18,870 bases of DNA from Clostridium sp. CAG:510 (lineage in GTDB: Bacteria; Bacillota; Clostridia; Lachnospirales; Lachnospiraceae): NCBI GenBank assembly GCA_000434615.1, contig FR880815.1:30828-49697 (forward strand). Reading direction: 5' to 3'. The position numbers and the translations under genes are program-made. This document shows, piece after piece, positions 1 to 5,938 of this stretch. Under the pieces are notes generated by a model. It worked only from the letters and a program-made list of their open reading frames with translations. It did no database searches and had not been told where the DNA came from. How positions within the stretch are numbered: the stretch's first letter is position 1; every line of letters starts with the position of its first letter.

Positions 1-519
1 GTGGCCGCCGACATTCCTGCTCAAAGTTCCTGTTTCCGGCACTGCGCGCATTTCCGTGCCTGCTGCTTCCGGCAGCTTACCTGCTTCCATGGTTTCCGTT
101 TTCGGAGTCTTACCTGTTTCCATGACTTCTGCTTCCGGTACTTTGCTCTCCGCGGAAGCACATTTCGTCAGCACTTCCCGGAAGGCTTCATAGCGGATGT
201 TTCTGCCGGCTTCCTCCGTGGAAATGCCTTCCCTGCGGGCAATCTGCTCCACATCTTTTTCATATAAAAAGAACGGCACCTGCAGACTTTCGCACAGCTT
301 CTGCACATAGGCGGCATCTTCTCCGGCTTCATTCCGGATTTTATGATTTACGTGGACAACCATAAGCCGGAAGGGGATTTTTTTCTGTAATGCAGACAAC
401 ACAAAGAGGAGGCACACCGAATCGGCTCCTCCTGAAACGCCTGCCGCCACGGTATCCCCCGCGGACAGCATATGATATTTTTCAATATAAGTGCTTACTT
501 TATCCAAAAAATCGTTCAT
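1..519 (-). CDS. tilS: tRNA(Ile)-lysidine synthase, N-terminal part (cut by window edge)
   Basis: TilS converts the wobble cytidine of tRNA-Ile(CAU) to lysidine using ATP and lysine, an essential cytoplasmic step for reading AUA. The 173 visible residues show the PP-loop ATP-binding motif SGGADS (29-34), a VVHVNHKIR segment (54-62) and the helix ending GRNIRYEAFREV (105-116), all in family order. The start is the ATG at 519: an in-frame TAA lies four codons upstream, so no earlier start is possible. There is no clear Shine-Dalgarno sequence. From residue 121 to the window edge the protein departs from the family: a Glu/Pro/Thr/Gly-rich stretch with an 11-residue imperfect repeat (METGKTPKTET, then MEAGKLPEAAG) sits where the second conserved motif (GHHxDDxxET type) would normally follow soon after. 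The gene follows spoIIE, as is usual in Clostridia. The C-terminal two thirds lie outside the window. Confidence 0.93.
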   Translation of the reverse strand, partial: MNDFLDKVSTYIEKYHMLSAGDTVAAGVSGGADSVCLLFVLSALQKKIPFRLMVVHVNHKIRNEAGEDAAYVQKLCESLQVPFFLYEKDVEQIARREGISTEEAGRNIRYEAFREVLTKCASAESKVPEAEVMETGKTPKTETMEAGKLPEAAGTEMRAVPETGTLSRNVGGH

Positions 520-525
520 GCAGCC

Positions 526-555
526 ATTTTAGCACATTTCTTTCGATTATGTCAT
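526..555 (-). promoter_or_regulatory. candidate sigma-A promoter abutting the tilS start
   Basis: On the minus strand, ATGACA (-35 like, 550-555) and TAAAAT (-10 like, 526-531) are separated by 18 bp, each one mismatch from consensus. The -10 ends only six bases before the tilS ATG, so initiation would fall on or next to the start codon and give a leaderless or near-leaderless mRNA. This would fit the absence of a Shine-Dalgarno sequence. A match this weak can arise by chance, and tilS could instead be read through from spoIIE, because no terminator is visible in the 124-bp gap. Confidence 0.35.
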
Positions 556-643
556 CCCTTTCCGGGGCAATTTACGGTAACTTCTTCCGTGCCGTCTTTG
601 TTGTCCACATATCTGCCGTTTTTTATACGTTTTATCCTCTGCT

Positions 644-1834
644 TCAGACGTTTTCCCAAATTCCGAAAACCAGTACGGTCATATCGTCCCGGATGTGTCC
701 GCCGGTTTTGTGCAGCACAATCTGTAGCAGTGCCTCCGCCATTTCCCGAGGATTTTCCTGATGCAGACTGCCCAGAATGGTGCGTAAATCGTTGTTCATG
801 CTATCCCCTTCCAACGCGTCCGTGATGCCGTCCGATACCATAATAATATAATCGCCGTCGCAGAGCTGGCGGAAAATGCTCTCCTGTTCCGGCTCCTTCA
901 AGGTTCCCAGCGGCAGTGTATTATGCTCTATTTTTTCCACCCGGTAATCCCTTTTCAGATAGGACGCCGCTGCCCCGATTTTTGTAAATTCACAGACACC
1001 GTTGTACAAATTCAAATCGCAGATATCCAGTGTGGACATGTTCTGTGCTTCTTCGCCGGTCAAAAATGCCGTATTGATAAGCATTGCCGCAGACTTTGGA
1101 TTATAACCTGCCTCAATCATCCGTTCCATTAAATCCAGAACTTCCTCGCTGTCGGCGCACGCCTTTTCCCCGGAACCCATACCGTCCGAAAGAAGCATGG
1201 TCACATTGCCGGTTTCCGACTCCAGAATAGCATAGTTGTCCCCGGAACGGGTTTCGTTTTCTTTTACCGCCTTGGCAGCACCCGTCAGAACCACAAACCC
1301 GGCTTCTTCCACAAACACAAAATTGCGCATGCAGTTATCGATGACACTGGGGCTGTTGATGGATGGCACCAGCCTTTCATTGAGCAGCACGGAAAGCATG
1401 TCCGCCGCTTCTTCCGCACTGACACCCTCCCGCTTTTCCGCTGCCATGGTAATGCCTATGCGGCTTTTGTCCTCGCGGTCTTCTATGTAATAGAGGTCCC
1501 TCACGGTAATGCCTTCTGCCTTAAACATCTGCACAACTCGGCGTTCCCTACGCACCGGAAACGGCCGGCAGGCAAAAACTTCCCCGGCTACCTGCTTCAT
1601 GACACCCGCCATTTCCCGCAGATTGTCCGCCAGAAGATGCCGGTTATTCTCTAAACATGTGCGATAATAAACACTCTGCCGGGACGGCAAGTCCGTATTT
1701 TTTGTAAGCTTGTCCCCTCCGTAAAGGCTTTGGGCTATGGCTCCGAAAGACTCGGCGTACCCAATCAGCCTCTGCCTGCCGTACTCCGACAGCAGATTTG
1801 TTTTTTCCCATCTCTCCCCAAGCAGCTTTCTCAT
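644..1834 (-). CDS. spoIIE: SpoIIE-type PP2C serine phosphatase, soluble form
   Basis: SpoIIE dephosphorylates the anti-anti-sigma factor SpoIIAA in the forespore, releasing sigma-F. The 396-residue protein has a helical N-terminal regulatory part (about 1-170), recognisable as the linker domain by the YAESFGAIAQSLY helix (26-38), followed by a PP2C phosphatase domain (about 175-396). Visible metal-binding signatures are GDNYAI (198-203), SDGMGSG (216-222), SDGITD (334-339) and RDDMT (382-386), all with their aspartates. Bacillus SpoIIE is about 820 residues with a ten-helix membrane domain in front. Here nothing precedes the regulatory domain: the divIC terminator and a promoter lie just upstream, so the short form is probably genuine and not a mis-called start. 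The RBS AGGGAG is close to the ATG. It lies between divIC and tilS, the canonical place. Another SpoIIE-like PP2C regulator is possible, but context favours SpoIIE. Confidence 0.88.
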   Translation of the reverse strand: MRKLLGERWEKTNLLSEYGRQRLIGYAESFGAIAQSLYGGDKLTKNTDLPSRQSVYYRTCLENNRHLLADNLREMAGVMKQVAGEVFACRPFPVRRERRVVQMFKAEGITVRDLYYIEDREDKSRIGITMAAEKREGVSAEEAADMLSVLLNERLVPSINSPSVIDNCMRNFVFVEEAGFVVLTGAAKAVKENETRSGDNYAILESETGNVTMLLSDGMGSGEKACADSEEVLDLMERMIEAGYNPKSAAMLINTAFLTGEEAQNMSTLDICDLNLYNGVCEFTKIGAAASYLKRDYRVEKIEHNTLPLGTLKEPEQESIFRQLCDGDYIIMVSDGITDALEGDSMNNDLRTILGSLHQENPREMAEALLQIVLHKTGGHIRDDMTVLVFGIWENV

Positions 1835-1873
1835 AACTCCCTATGTACCTCTCTTTTTCTTTTTTGCCTATCC

Positions 1874-1906
1874 ATTATAGAGGACACTGTTTTCATAATT
1901 TGTCAA
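1874..1906 (-). promoter_or_regulatory. spoIIE promoter, sigma-A elements with 21-bp spacing
   Basis: The minus strand carries a perfect TTGACA (1901-1906) and a perfect TATAAT (1874-1879) separated by 21 bp, four more than the sigma-A optimum. In Bacillus subtilis, spoIIE and spoIIG have such over-long spacers and need phosphorylated Spo0A to fire. The -35 overlaps TGTCAAA on the plus strand (1901-1907), one mismatch from the 0A box TGTCGAA. A second near match, TGTCGCA, lies on the minus strand at 1933-1939. Spo0A control is an inference. Confidence 0.7.
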
Positions 1907-1938
1907 AAATACACCCTCAAACCTTATTTTTGTGCGAC

Positions 1939-1964
1939 AAAAAGCGCCCGTTCTCCGCGGGCGC
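1939..1964 (-). terminator. Rho-independent terminator after divIC
   Basis: On the minus strand a perfect 7-bp stem, GCGCCCG (1958-1964) and CGGGCGC (1944-1950), with a 7-nt loop is followed at once by five T (1939-1943). It ends the hup-side operon 46 bases past the divIC stop and separates it from spoIIE. The T-tract overlaps a Spo0A-box-like heptamer of the next promoter. Confidence 0.92.
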
Positions 1965-2009
1965 ATGTTTGCATCATTTATTTCGTTTTCTCATTTCCTA
2001 TATCGGATT

Positions 2010-2342
2010 TTATTCGTCCTTGTCAATGAAAATCGTTTCATCAGGATAAACCAGCCCCAGCTTACTGTGGGCAATCTGCTCGACATATGCATTGGTTTTG
2101 GTGTAATCTTCAAATTCCTTGATTTCACGGGTCCGGACATTTTCTTCCTCAATCTGCTTCTCAAGGCTGGCTATGGTTGCATCGTATTCTGCGCCTTTTT
2201 CCTTAAGGCTGATGCTTCGGACACCGACTGCCACCAAAATCATAACGACAACAAGGCTTACCAGAAACATACTCATGCGATTCTGCCTGCGCTGGCGTTT
2301 CCTGCGATATGTACTTTTTCTCTTTCGCCTTTCTGTACTCAT
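2010..2342 (-). CDS. divIC: DivIC/FtsB-family cell division protein
   Basis: DivIC is a small bitopic septum protein that pairs with FtsL and DivIB in the divisome. The 110-residue sequence has a strongly basic cytoplasmic tail (about 1-22, rich in Arg/Lys), one membrane helix (about 23-43), a coiled-coil stretch (about 46-75) and a short extracytoplasmic end. The VEQIAHSKLGLVYPDE segment near the C-terminus is the family's most recognisable motif. Length is typical. It starts 14 bp after the yabQ stop and is the last gene before a strong terminator, so it is expressed with the yabP-yabQ group. In Bacillus and many Clostridia an S1-domain gene follows divIC; it is absent here. Confidence 0.92.
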   Translation of the reverse strand: MSTERRKRKSTYRRKRQRRQNRMSMFLVSLVVVMILVAVGVRSISLKEKGAEYDATIASLEKQIEEENVRTREIKEFEDYTKTNAYVEQIAHSKLGLVYPDETIFIDKDE

Positions 2343-2356
2343 CCTGCATCCTTCCT

Positions 2357-2836
2357 CTATTGTTTCCTTATAGAAATTTTAAGCAATTTCCACTGACTCG
2401 TCAACTTGTTTTTTAACTGCTCTCTGCCCGCCTGCATTTTTCGTCTGGTGGGAATTGTGGCTTTTCGTAACATTTTTTTAATCTGCTTTGCCACAAATCG
2501 GAATGGTCTTGCAATAAAGTTTAAAATCGACTGCAGTCCAAAAGAAACCCATTTTACAAAAAACGGACTGATTGTTTTCTTATATAAAAACATGCCAAGA
2601 AGGGCTCCCAGAATGGCAAACCACCGCAACGTGCCGTCGCTTTCCGCATGCATGAGGTAAAAAACCTTCATGGCACAATATATCCAGAATGCCAGGTCCT
2701 CTACAGATACCCAAAATCCGTTATGGGTAATCACTCGCCTGCCGATACGCAGCAGGTCATATAGAAAGGTGATGTAAATGCCCATGATAACGGAATAAAA
2801 CAAAAACAGATTTTCCTGTGCAGCAGGGCTTTCCAT
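2357..2836 (-). CDS. yabQ: Spore cortex biosynthesis protein YabQ
   Basis: YabQ is a mother-cell membrane protein required for spore cortex formation in Bacillus. The 159 residues hold about three hydrophobic segments (roughly 8-30, 44-62 and 70-86) followed by a highly basic tail (about 110-159) with repeated Arg/Lys clusters. The YSVIMGIYITFLYDLLRIGRR opening (14-34) is typical of the family. The start has AAGGAGAA correctly spaced, and that ribosome site overlaps the end of yabP, pointing to coupled translation. Its position between yabP and divIC is the conserved order. The basic tail is longer than the minimal family core, but such tails are common in Clostridia. Confidence 0.9.
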   Translation of the reverse strand: MESPAAQENLFLFYSVIMGIYITFLYDLLRIGRRVITHNGFWVSVEDLAFWIYCAMKVFYLMHAESDGTLRWFAILGALLGMFLYKKTISPFFVKWVSFGLQSILNFIARPFRFVAKQIKKMLRKATIPTRRKMQAGREQLKNKLTSQWKLLKISIRKQ

Positions 2837-2845
2837 ACATTCTCC

Positions 2846-3136
2846 TTACCTGAATAATCTGGCAAGCAGGGATTCGTTTTTTCCACTCTGTCCGGAAGTT
2901 TCCGAATATGTCAGGCTGTCCATTTTGCCATCCACATCCACTTCCCCTTTGTCCAGCATCAGCCGGTTCACATGCAGTTCATCGCCTTTTATCATCAGCA
3001 TGCCCTGGTCGGTTTCCAGCAAAATTTCATGAATATCAAAGGAAAGCACATCGCAGACACCGTTGATGGTGCAGGTTCTGCGATTTGTCATCATGATTTT
3101 ATGTACCCGTTTGTTGACTGCATTCAAATCTTCCAT
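2846..3136 (-). CDS. yabP: Sporulation protein YabP
   Basis: YabP is a small YabP/YqfC-family protein made in the mother cell and needed for normal cortex synthesis. The 96 residues contain the expected beta-rich core: NRRTCTINGVCDVLSFD (18-34), EILLETDQGMLMIKGDELHV (37-56) and a VDVDGKMDSLTYSE strand (66-79). Length matches the family. The gene has an AGGGGG ribosome site 5 bases before ATG. It is separated from rqcP by 63 bp, which hold short dyads (ATACT...AGTAT, ACAAG...CTTGT) and a GTCATATA that resembles a sigma-E -35 element, but no convincing -10 at the right distance. In Bacillus yabP has sigma-E control; here that remains unproven. Confidence 0.9.
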   Translation of the reverse strand: MEDLNAVNKRVHKIMMTNRRTCTINGVCDVLSFDIHEILLETDQGMLMIKGDELHVNRLMLDKGEVDVDGKMDSLTYSETSGQSGKNESLLARLFR

Positions 3137-3199
3137 AAAAATTCCCCCTGCTATACTTTCTATCAGTATATGACAAGGCGGCTTGTTTTATGTCTTCTC

Positions 3200-3439
3200 T
3201 TACAGATAACGGAACAGCTCCTTGGCTTCGTCTTTTTTCACGGTTTCCTGTACATCAAGTACCTCTACTTTTACTTCCTTGTTTCCGAAGGAAATGGTCA
3301 GGATGTCACCCTCTTTTACGTTAGCGGATGCCTTGGCTGGCTTGTCGTTAATCAGTACTCTGCCGCTGTCGCAGGCTTCGTTTGCCACGGTGCGCCTTTT
3401 AATCAGGCGGGACACCTTCAAATATTTATCCAGTCTCAT
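3200..3439 (-). CDS. rqcP: RqcP, S4-domain ribosome quality control factor
   Basis: RqcP (YabO; related to Hsp15) binds obstructed 50S subunits with RqcH and supports alanine-tailing of stalled nascent chains. The protein is a single S4 RNA-binding domain: MRLDKYLKVSRLIKRRTVAN (1-20), SGRVLINDKPAKAS (26-39) and GDILTISFGNKEVKVEVL (45-62). I place the start at 3439, not at the in-frame ATG at 3472, because GGAGAA lies six bases upstream of it and MRLDKYL is the family's usual beginning. The 79-residue length is normal. It lies directly upstream of yabP as in many Firmicutes. An unrelated lipoprotein gene separates it from hup, which it normally follows more closely. Confidence 0.92.
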   Translation of the reverse strand: MRLDKYLKVSRLIKRRTVANEACDSGRVLINDKPAKASANVKEGDILTISFGNKEVKVEVLDVQETVKKDEAKELFRYL

Positions 3440-3479
3440 ATTCGTTCTCCGTTTCTGTTTAATCACTTTCATTTAACTA

Positions 3480-3535
3480 CTGCTTACTGTTACTCTTTGT
3501 GGGCAGTTCAATATCTGCTCACTGTCATTCCTTGT
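3480..3535. repeat. 35-bp-period imperfect direct repeat in the lipoprotein/rqcP gap
   Basis: A 21-nt segment starting CTGCTTACTG at 3480 recurs at 3515 with 17 of 21 bases matching, giving a 35-bp period. The first copy is flanked by the dyad ACTGC (3479-3483) / GCAGT (3503-3507). Only two copies exist, so this may be decayed duplication. Confidence 0.5.
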
Positions 3536-3538
3536 CCG

Positions 3539-4432
3539 TTATTTAATTTCCGTCCAGCTGAACGGTGTCTGTAACGCAACTTCATATTCTTCTGTTTTCC
3601 GATTGTATTCGTCTTCCGTAATCACATTTTTGCCTTGATAATAAGTAATGACAGTCGTGTCACCATCTAAAGAACCAATTATGGAAAAATTCTCCACTAT
3701 CTCCGCTCCGGTTCCGGCTGCATTCATCCGGTAAAAATCATTTCCGGACTCTGAAGCGCTGCCGCTATAAAATACCTCTATAATTCCGTTCTCATAAAGT
3801 GAAAAATTGCTGCGGTAGCCAAACTCAAAATCCGGGAAAACATGCACCGCTTTGCTGCCGTCATAAGTATACAAATCGTATTTCCAGGGATTTGAAGCAT
3901 CTTCACCGCCACCTATAATAAGCTCCTGTGTGCCATTTCCGTCAATGTCATAGAGCGCATAATAAACTTTCTGTGCATGGCGGATTTCTGAGCCGATGTC
4001 TTTTCCAAAGCTGTTTTCATAGGCGAGCAGATCCTCCTTTTCCAATAAATCCTGATAGAAGTTATTCTGCACCATGTCGCGGTACTCTGCAATGATATCA
4101 CTGTAAATTCCCGCCTCTTCATCCTCTGTGTTGCCTGCGGCTCCGGTTCCTTCCGCTGCTCCGCCACTGTCATTGTTGCCTGCAGCTCCGGCTCCTTCCG
4201 CTGCTCTGGTTGCATCCACGGCTCCGGCTCCTTCCACTGCTCTGGTTGCATCCGCAGTTCCGGCTCCGGCTGCATCATTGTCCCCTGTGCCGCCGTTCTG
4301 CGCATCTTCTTTGGATATGGTTTCCCATAATTGTGTGTCCGGCTCTTTTTCCTGCCCGCAGCCTACAAACAAAACGCAAATGGCGAGTGCTGCTGCCGCT
4401 ATATAGCCGTATTTCCTGATCTTTCTTTTCAT
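3539..4432 (-). CDS. Lipoprotein of unknown function with repeat-expanded linker
   Basis: I do not recognise a named family. The 297-residue product begins with a basic, hydrophobic signal peptide ending in a lipobox-like LFVGC, so Cys25 is the likely lipidation site and the protein sits outside the membrane. I chose the ATG at 4432 (AGAAGGGA just upstream) over the in-frame ATG at 4489, which would add 19 residues and spoil the signal peptide. Residues about 45-105 are a Gly/Ala-rich linker with a 12-residue repeat (DATRAVEGAGAV / DATRAAEGAGAA). The rest is a folded domain with DIDGNGTQEL (162-171), a Ca2+-loop-like motif common in clostridial secreted lipoproteins of unknown role. It interrupts the usual hup-rqcP neighbourhood. 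The 63-bp dyad array lies immediately upstream, its last dyad ending 32 bases before the start codon. Confidence 0.82.
   Translation of the reverse strand: MKRKIRKYGYIAAAALAICVLFVGCGQEKEPDTQLWETISKEDAQNGGTGDNDAAGAGTADATRAVEGAGAVDATRAAEGAGAAGNNDSGGAAEGTGAAGNTEDEEAGIYSDIIAEYRDMVQNNFYQDLLEKEDLLAYENSFGKDIGSEIRHAQKVYYALYDIDGNGTQELIIGGGEDASNPWKYDLYTYDGSKAVHVFPDFEFGYRSNFSLYENGIIEVFYSGSASESGNDFYRMNAAGTGAEIVENFSIIGSLDGDTTVITYYQGKNVITEDEYNRKTEEYEVALQTPFSWTEIK
4140..4275 (-). repeat. Coding tandem repeat, 36-bp unit, in the lipoprotein linker
   Basis: Two nearly identical 36-bp copies (4185-4220 and 4221-4256) plus diverged copies on each side encode the Gly/Ala/Thr/Glu linker. The period is a multiple of three, so copy number can vary without a frameshift. 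Confidence 0.8.
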
Positions 4433-4464
4433 GATTTTCCCTTCTCTTATATATAAATAAATTT

Positions 4465-4754
4465 TTTGACTTATTTTGTTTTTGCTCATTATGGAGTCAA
4501 ATTGAAAACTGCTACTTTGGTTTTATTTTTGACTTTATTCCTTGTTTTCCACTACCGGATCAAACTGAAAGTCTCTCCTCTGGATTTTCTTTTGACTTTT
4601 CTTCTTATTTTCTACTACTGGGTCAAACAAAAATTCCTTGCTCCGATTTTTCTTTTGACTTTTTTTCCTTTTTTCCACTATGAAGTCAAGCTGAAAGCCT
4701 CTTCTCTGATTTTTCCTTTGACTCCACTACCTCTTAAATCATTATGGAGTCAAA
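4465..4754. repeat. Array of five dyads, 63-bp period (array 1)
   Basis: This is the main content of the 408-bp gap between hup and the lipoprotein gene. TTTGAC occurs at 4465, 4528, 4591, 4654 and 4717, exactly every 63 bp. Each is followed by a complementary arm (AGTCAAA at 4495, GATCAAA at 4558, GGTCAAA at 4621, AGTCAAG at 4684, AGTCAAA at 4748). The first unit spans 37 nt. The fifth is a perfect 10-bp stem, TTTGACTCCA (4717-4726) / TGGAGTCAAA (4745-4754), around 18 nt. Loops are T-rich on the plus strand. The remaining 26 nt of each unit are less conserved. The arms, not the loops, are the best-kept part. Confidence 0.88.
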
Positions 4755-4781
4755 CTGACTTCCAGAATAGCTTAACGCGAC

Positions 4782-4818
4782 AAATTAAAAAGAGAACCTG
4801 GCGGACCAGATCCTCTTT
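4782..4818 (-). terminator. Rho-independent terminator after hup
   Basis: On the minus strand AAAGAG (4813-4818) pairs with CTCTTT (4789-4794), with an inner CTGG/CCAG stem, followed by TTTTTAATTT. It lies 22 bases after the hup stop. Array 1 and the lipoprotein gene are therefore downstream of a terminator and probably need their own promoter or read-through. Confidence 0.85.
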
Positions 4819-4840
4819 CATTCACGTTCGTCTTTTTAGA

Positions 4841-5113
4841 TTAGTTCATAGCATCCTTTAATGCTTTACCAGCTTTGAACTTAGGAGCCTTGGAAGCTGC
4901 GATCTTCATGGTTTCGCCGCTCTGAGGATTTCTGCCTTCTCTTTCTTTTCTCTCAACTACTTCAAAGGTACCAAAGCCAACTAACTGAACTTTTTCACCC
5001 TTCTTTAATTCATCTGTAACAACTGCGGTGAAAGCTGCTAATGCTTTCTCTGCGTCCTTCTTGGAAATTTCAGCCTGATCAGCTACTGCTGCAACTAATT
5101 CTGTTTTGTTCAT
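4841..5113 (-). CDS. hup: HU family histone-like DNA-binding protein
   Basis: HU is the abundant nucleoid protein that bends DNA as a dimer. The 90-residue length is exact for the family. The sequence shows the N-terminal helices MNKTELVAAVADQAEISKKD (1-20), the core LVGFGTFEV (44-52) and the beta-arm motif GRNPQSGE (60-67), where the Pro that intercalates into DNA is present. A strong GAGGAGGAG ribosome site precedes the ATG. It has its own promoter (5189-5217) and terminator (4782-4818), so it is a single-gene unit, in keeping with its high expression. Confidence 0.97.
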   Translation of the reverse strand: MNKTELVAAVADQAEISKKDAEKALAAFTAVVTDELKKGEKVQLVGFGTFEVVERKEREGRNPQSGETMKIAASKAPKFKAGKALKDAMN

Positions 5114-5188
5114 GTCGAACTCCTCCTCTTAATGGGCTTTCTTGATTTGTATCCTACATAGATGTTCCGCTTGAAACGTCTATACATA

Positions 5189-5217
5189 TTTATATCTGCT
5201 TTTCATACTTTTGTCAA
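5189..5217 (-). promoter_or_regulatory. sigma-A promoter of hup
   Basis: On the minus strand a perfect TTGACA (5212-5217) and TATAAA (5189-5194) are exactly 17 bp apart, giving a roughly 70-nt leader before the hup start. This is the strongest promoter match in the window. Confidence 0.88.
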
Positions 5218-5254
5218 GAATTTTTGCCCTATTTATGCGGATTTCTGCGCATTT

Positions 5255-5407
5255 ATAAGCATCAGACGGCCACTTGAGGAAACGGACCTTTCCGTTAGCG
5301 AAATTTCCAGCCGCACAGGTTTTCACGGTCAGGGTTATTTCGGCAGATGCTTCCATGAAAAAAAGAACTGCACCCCGCGGGAATACCGGGCAAGGAAACA
5401 ATATTGA
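5255..5407 (+). pseudogene. Relic of an AraC-family C-terminal HTH domain
   Basis: The plus-strand frame ending in TGA at 5405-5407 encodes about 50 residues that read as the end of an AraC/XylS DNA-binding domain: LEETDLSVSEISSRTGFHGQ followed by GYFGRCFHEKKNCTPREYRARKQY. The second helix-turn-helix and the closing PREYR motif are clear. The first HTH and any effector domain are missing, and the residues before LEET look scrambled. The fragment is oriented against every neighbour and sits just upstream of the hup promoter. An ATG exists at 5162 in the same frame, but the intervening residues do not resemble the family and no ribosome site is visible. It is best read as a gene remnant in the 316-bp hup/GNAT gap. 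Confidence 0.8.
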
Positions 5408-5429
5408 GAGCTCTTTCTCCCCAAAATTT

Positions 5430-5882
5430 TTACAATTTATACTGCATAAAGTTGCCGTTTTTTACAAAGCCAAAGTCCGTATATAAAAGAACGCCCATAT
5501 CAGAAGCCGTAATCTGCACGGTACCGCAGCCATACTCCTTCGCCTCTTTTACGACACGGGACAGTAATTCCCTGGCAATTCCCTGTCTGCGATACTTGGG
5601 ATTTGTATACATACTGGACAGCAAAGCTATTTTTCCACTGGGACAACCGAAATAAGGTGGCTTTTCCACAAAAGATATGCCGCTTGTTCCTATAATTTCA
5701 CCATTATCCACCGCCAGCCATGACACGAATGTGCCGTCCGCCATATGCCGGTCGTAATAATCGTTTAACGCAGGTCGCAGATCCAAATCTTCCTTGGCGC
5801 CTTCCTCCCTTAATTGATTAATTCTCATTTCTATAAACCGTGGAAGATCCTTCTTTGATAACTTCTGGTACACAATGGACAT
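5430..5882 (-). CDS. GNAT-family N-acetyltransferase
   Basis: This is a 150-residue GCN5-related acetyltransferase that transfers acetyl from acetyl-CoA to an amine; the substrate cannot be told from sequence. The acetyl-CoA pyrophosphate loop is visible as MYTNPKYRRQGIARELL (about 95-111, with the R-x-x-G-x-A core), followed by the VQITASDMGVLLYTDFGF segment typical of motif B. I take the ATG at 5882 (AAGGAG seven bases upstream) over the in-frame ATG at 5909. The gene stands alone between the second dyad array and the AraC relic, and is transcribed toward hup. Confidence 0.88.
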   Translation of the reverse strand: MSIVYQKLSKKDLPRFIEMRINQLREEGAKEDLDLRPALNDYYDRHMADGTFVSWLAVDNGEIIGTSGISFVEKPPYFGCPSGKIALLSSMYTNPKYRRQGIARELLSRVVKEAKEYGCGTVQITASDMGVLLYTDFGFVKNGNFMQYKL

Positions 5883-5938
5883 GCTGTTTCTCCTTTTGCC
5901 GTAATACATAAAATGATGCAGATTTTAATTTCAAGCTT

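Noticed and set aside
1..267. Plus-strand 88-aa Cys/Phe/Arg-rich repeat frame
   Set aside because: Antisense of the repeat insertion in tilS; the tilS frame is supported by PP-loop motifs.
3137..3199. sigma-E promoter for yabP
   Set aside because: A GTCATATA is present, but no -10 at acceptable spacing resembles the sigma-E consensus.
2972..3574. Plus-strand 200-aa open frame across yabP and rqcP
   Set aside because: Antisense shadow of two well-identified conserved genes.
3913..4305. Minus-strand 130-aa frame rich in QPEPEW-like repeats
   Set aside because: Alternative frame of the lipoprotein's 36-bp repeat; the lipoprotein frame has signal peptide, lipobox and ribosome site.
4466..4861. 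Plus-strand 131-aa open frame with a 21-residue hydrophobic repeat
   Set aside because: It is a by-product of the 63-bp repeat period (divisible by three). It lacks a ribosome site and runs through the hup terminator into the hup coding end.
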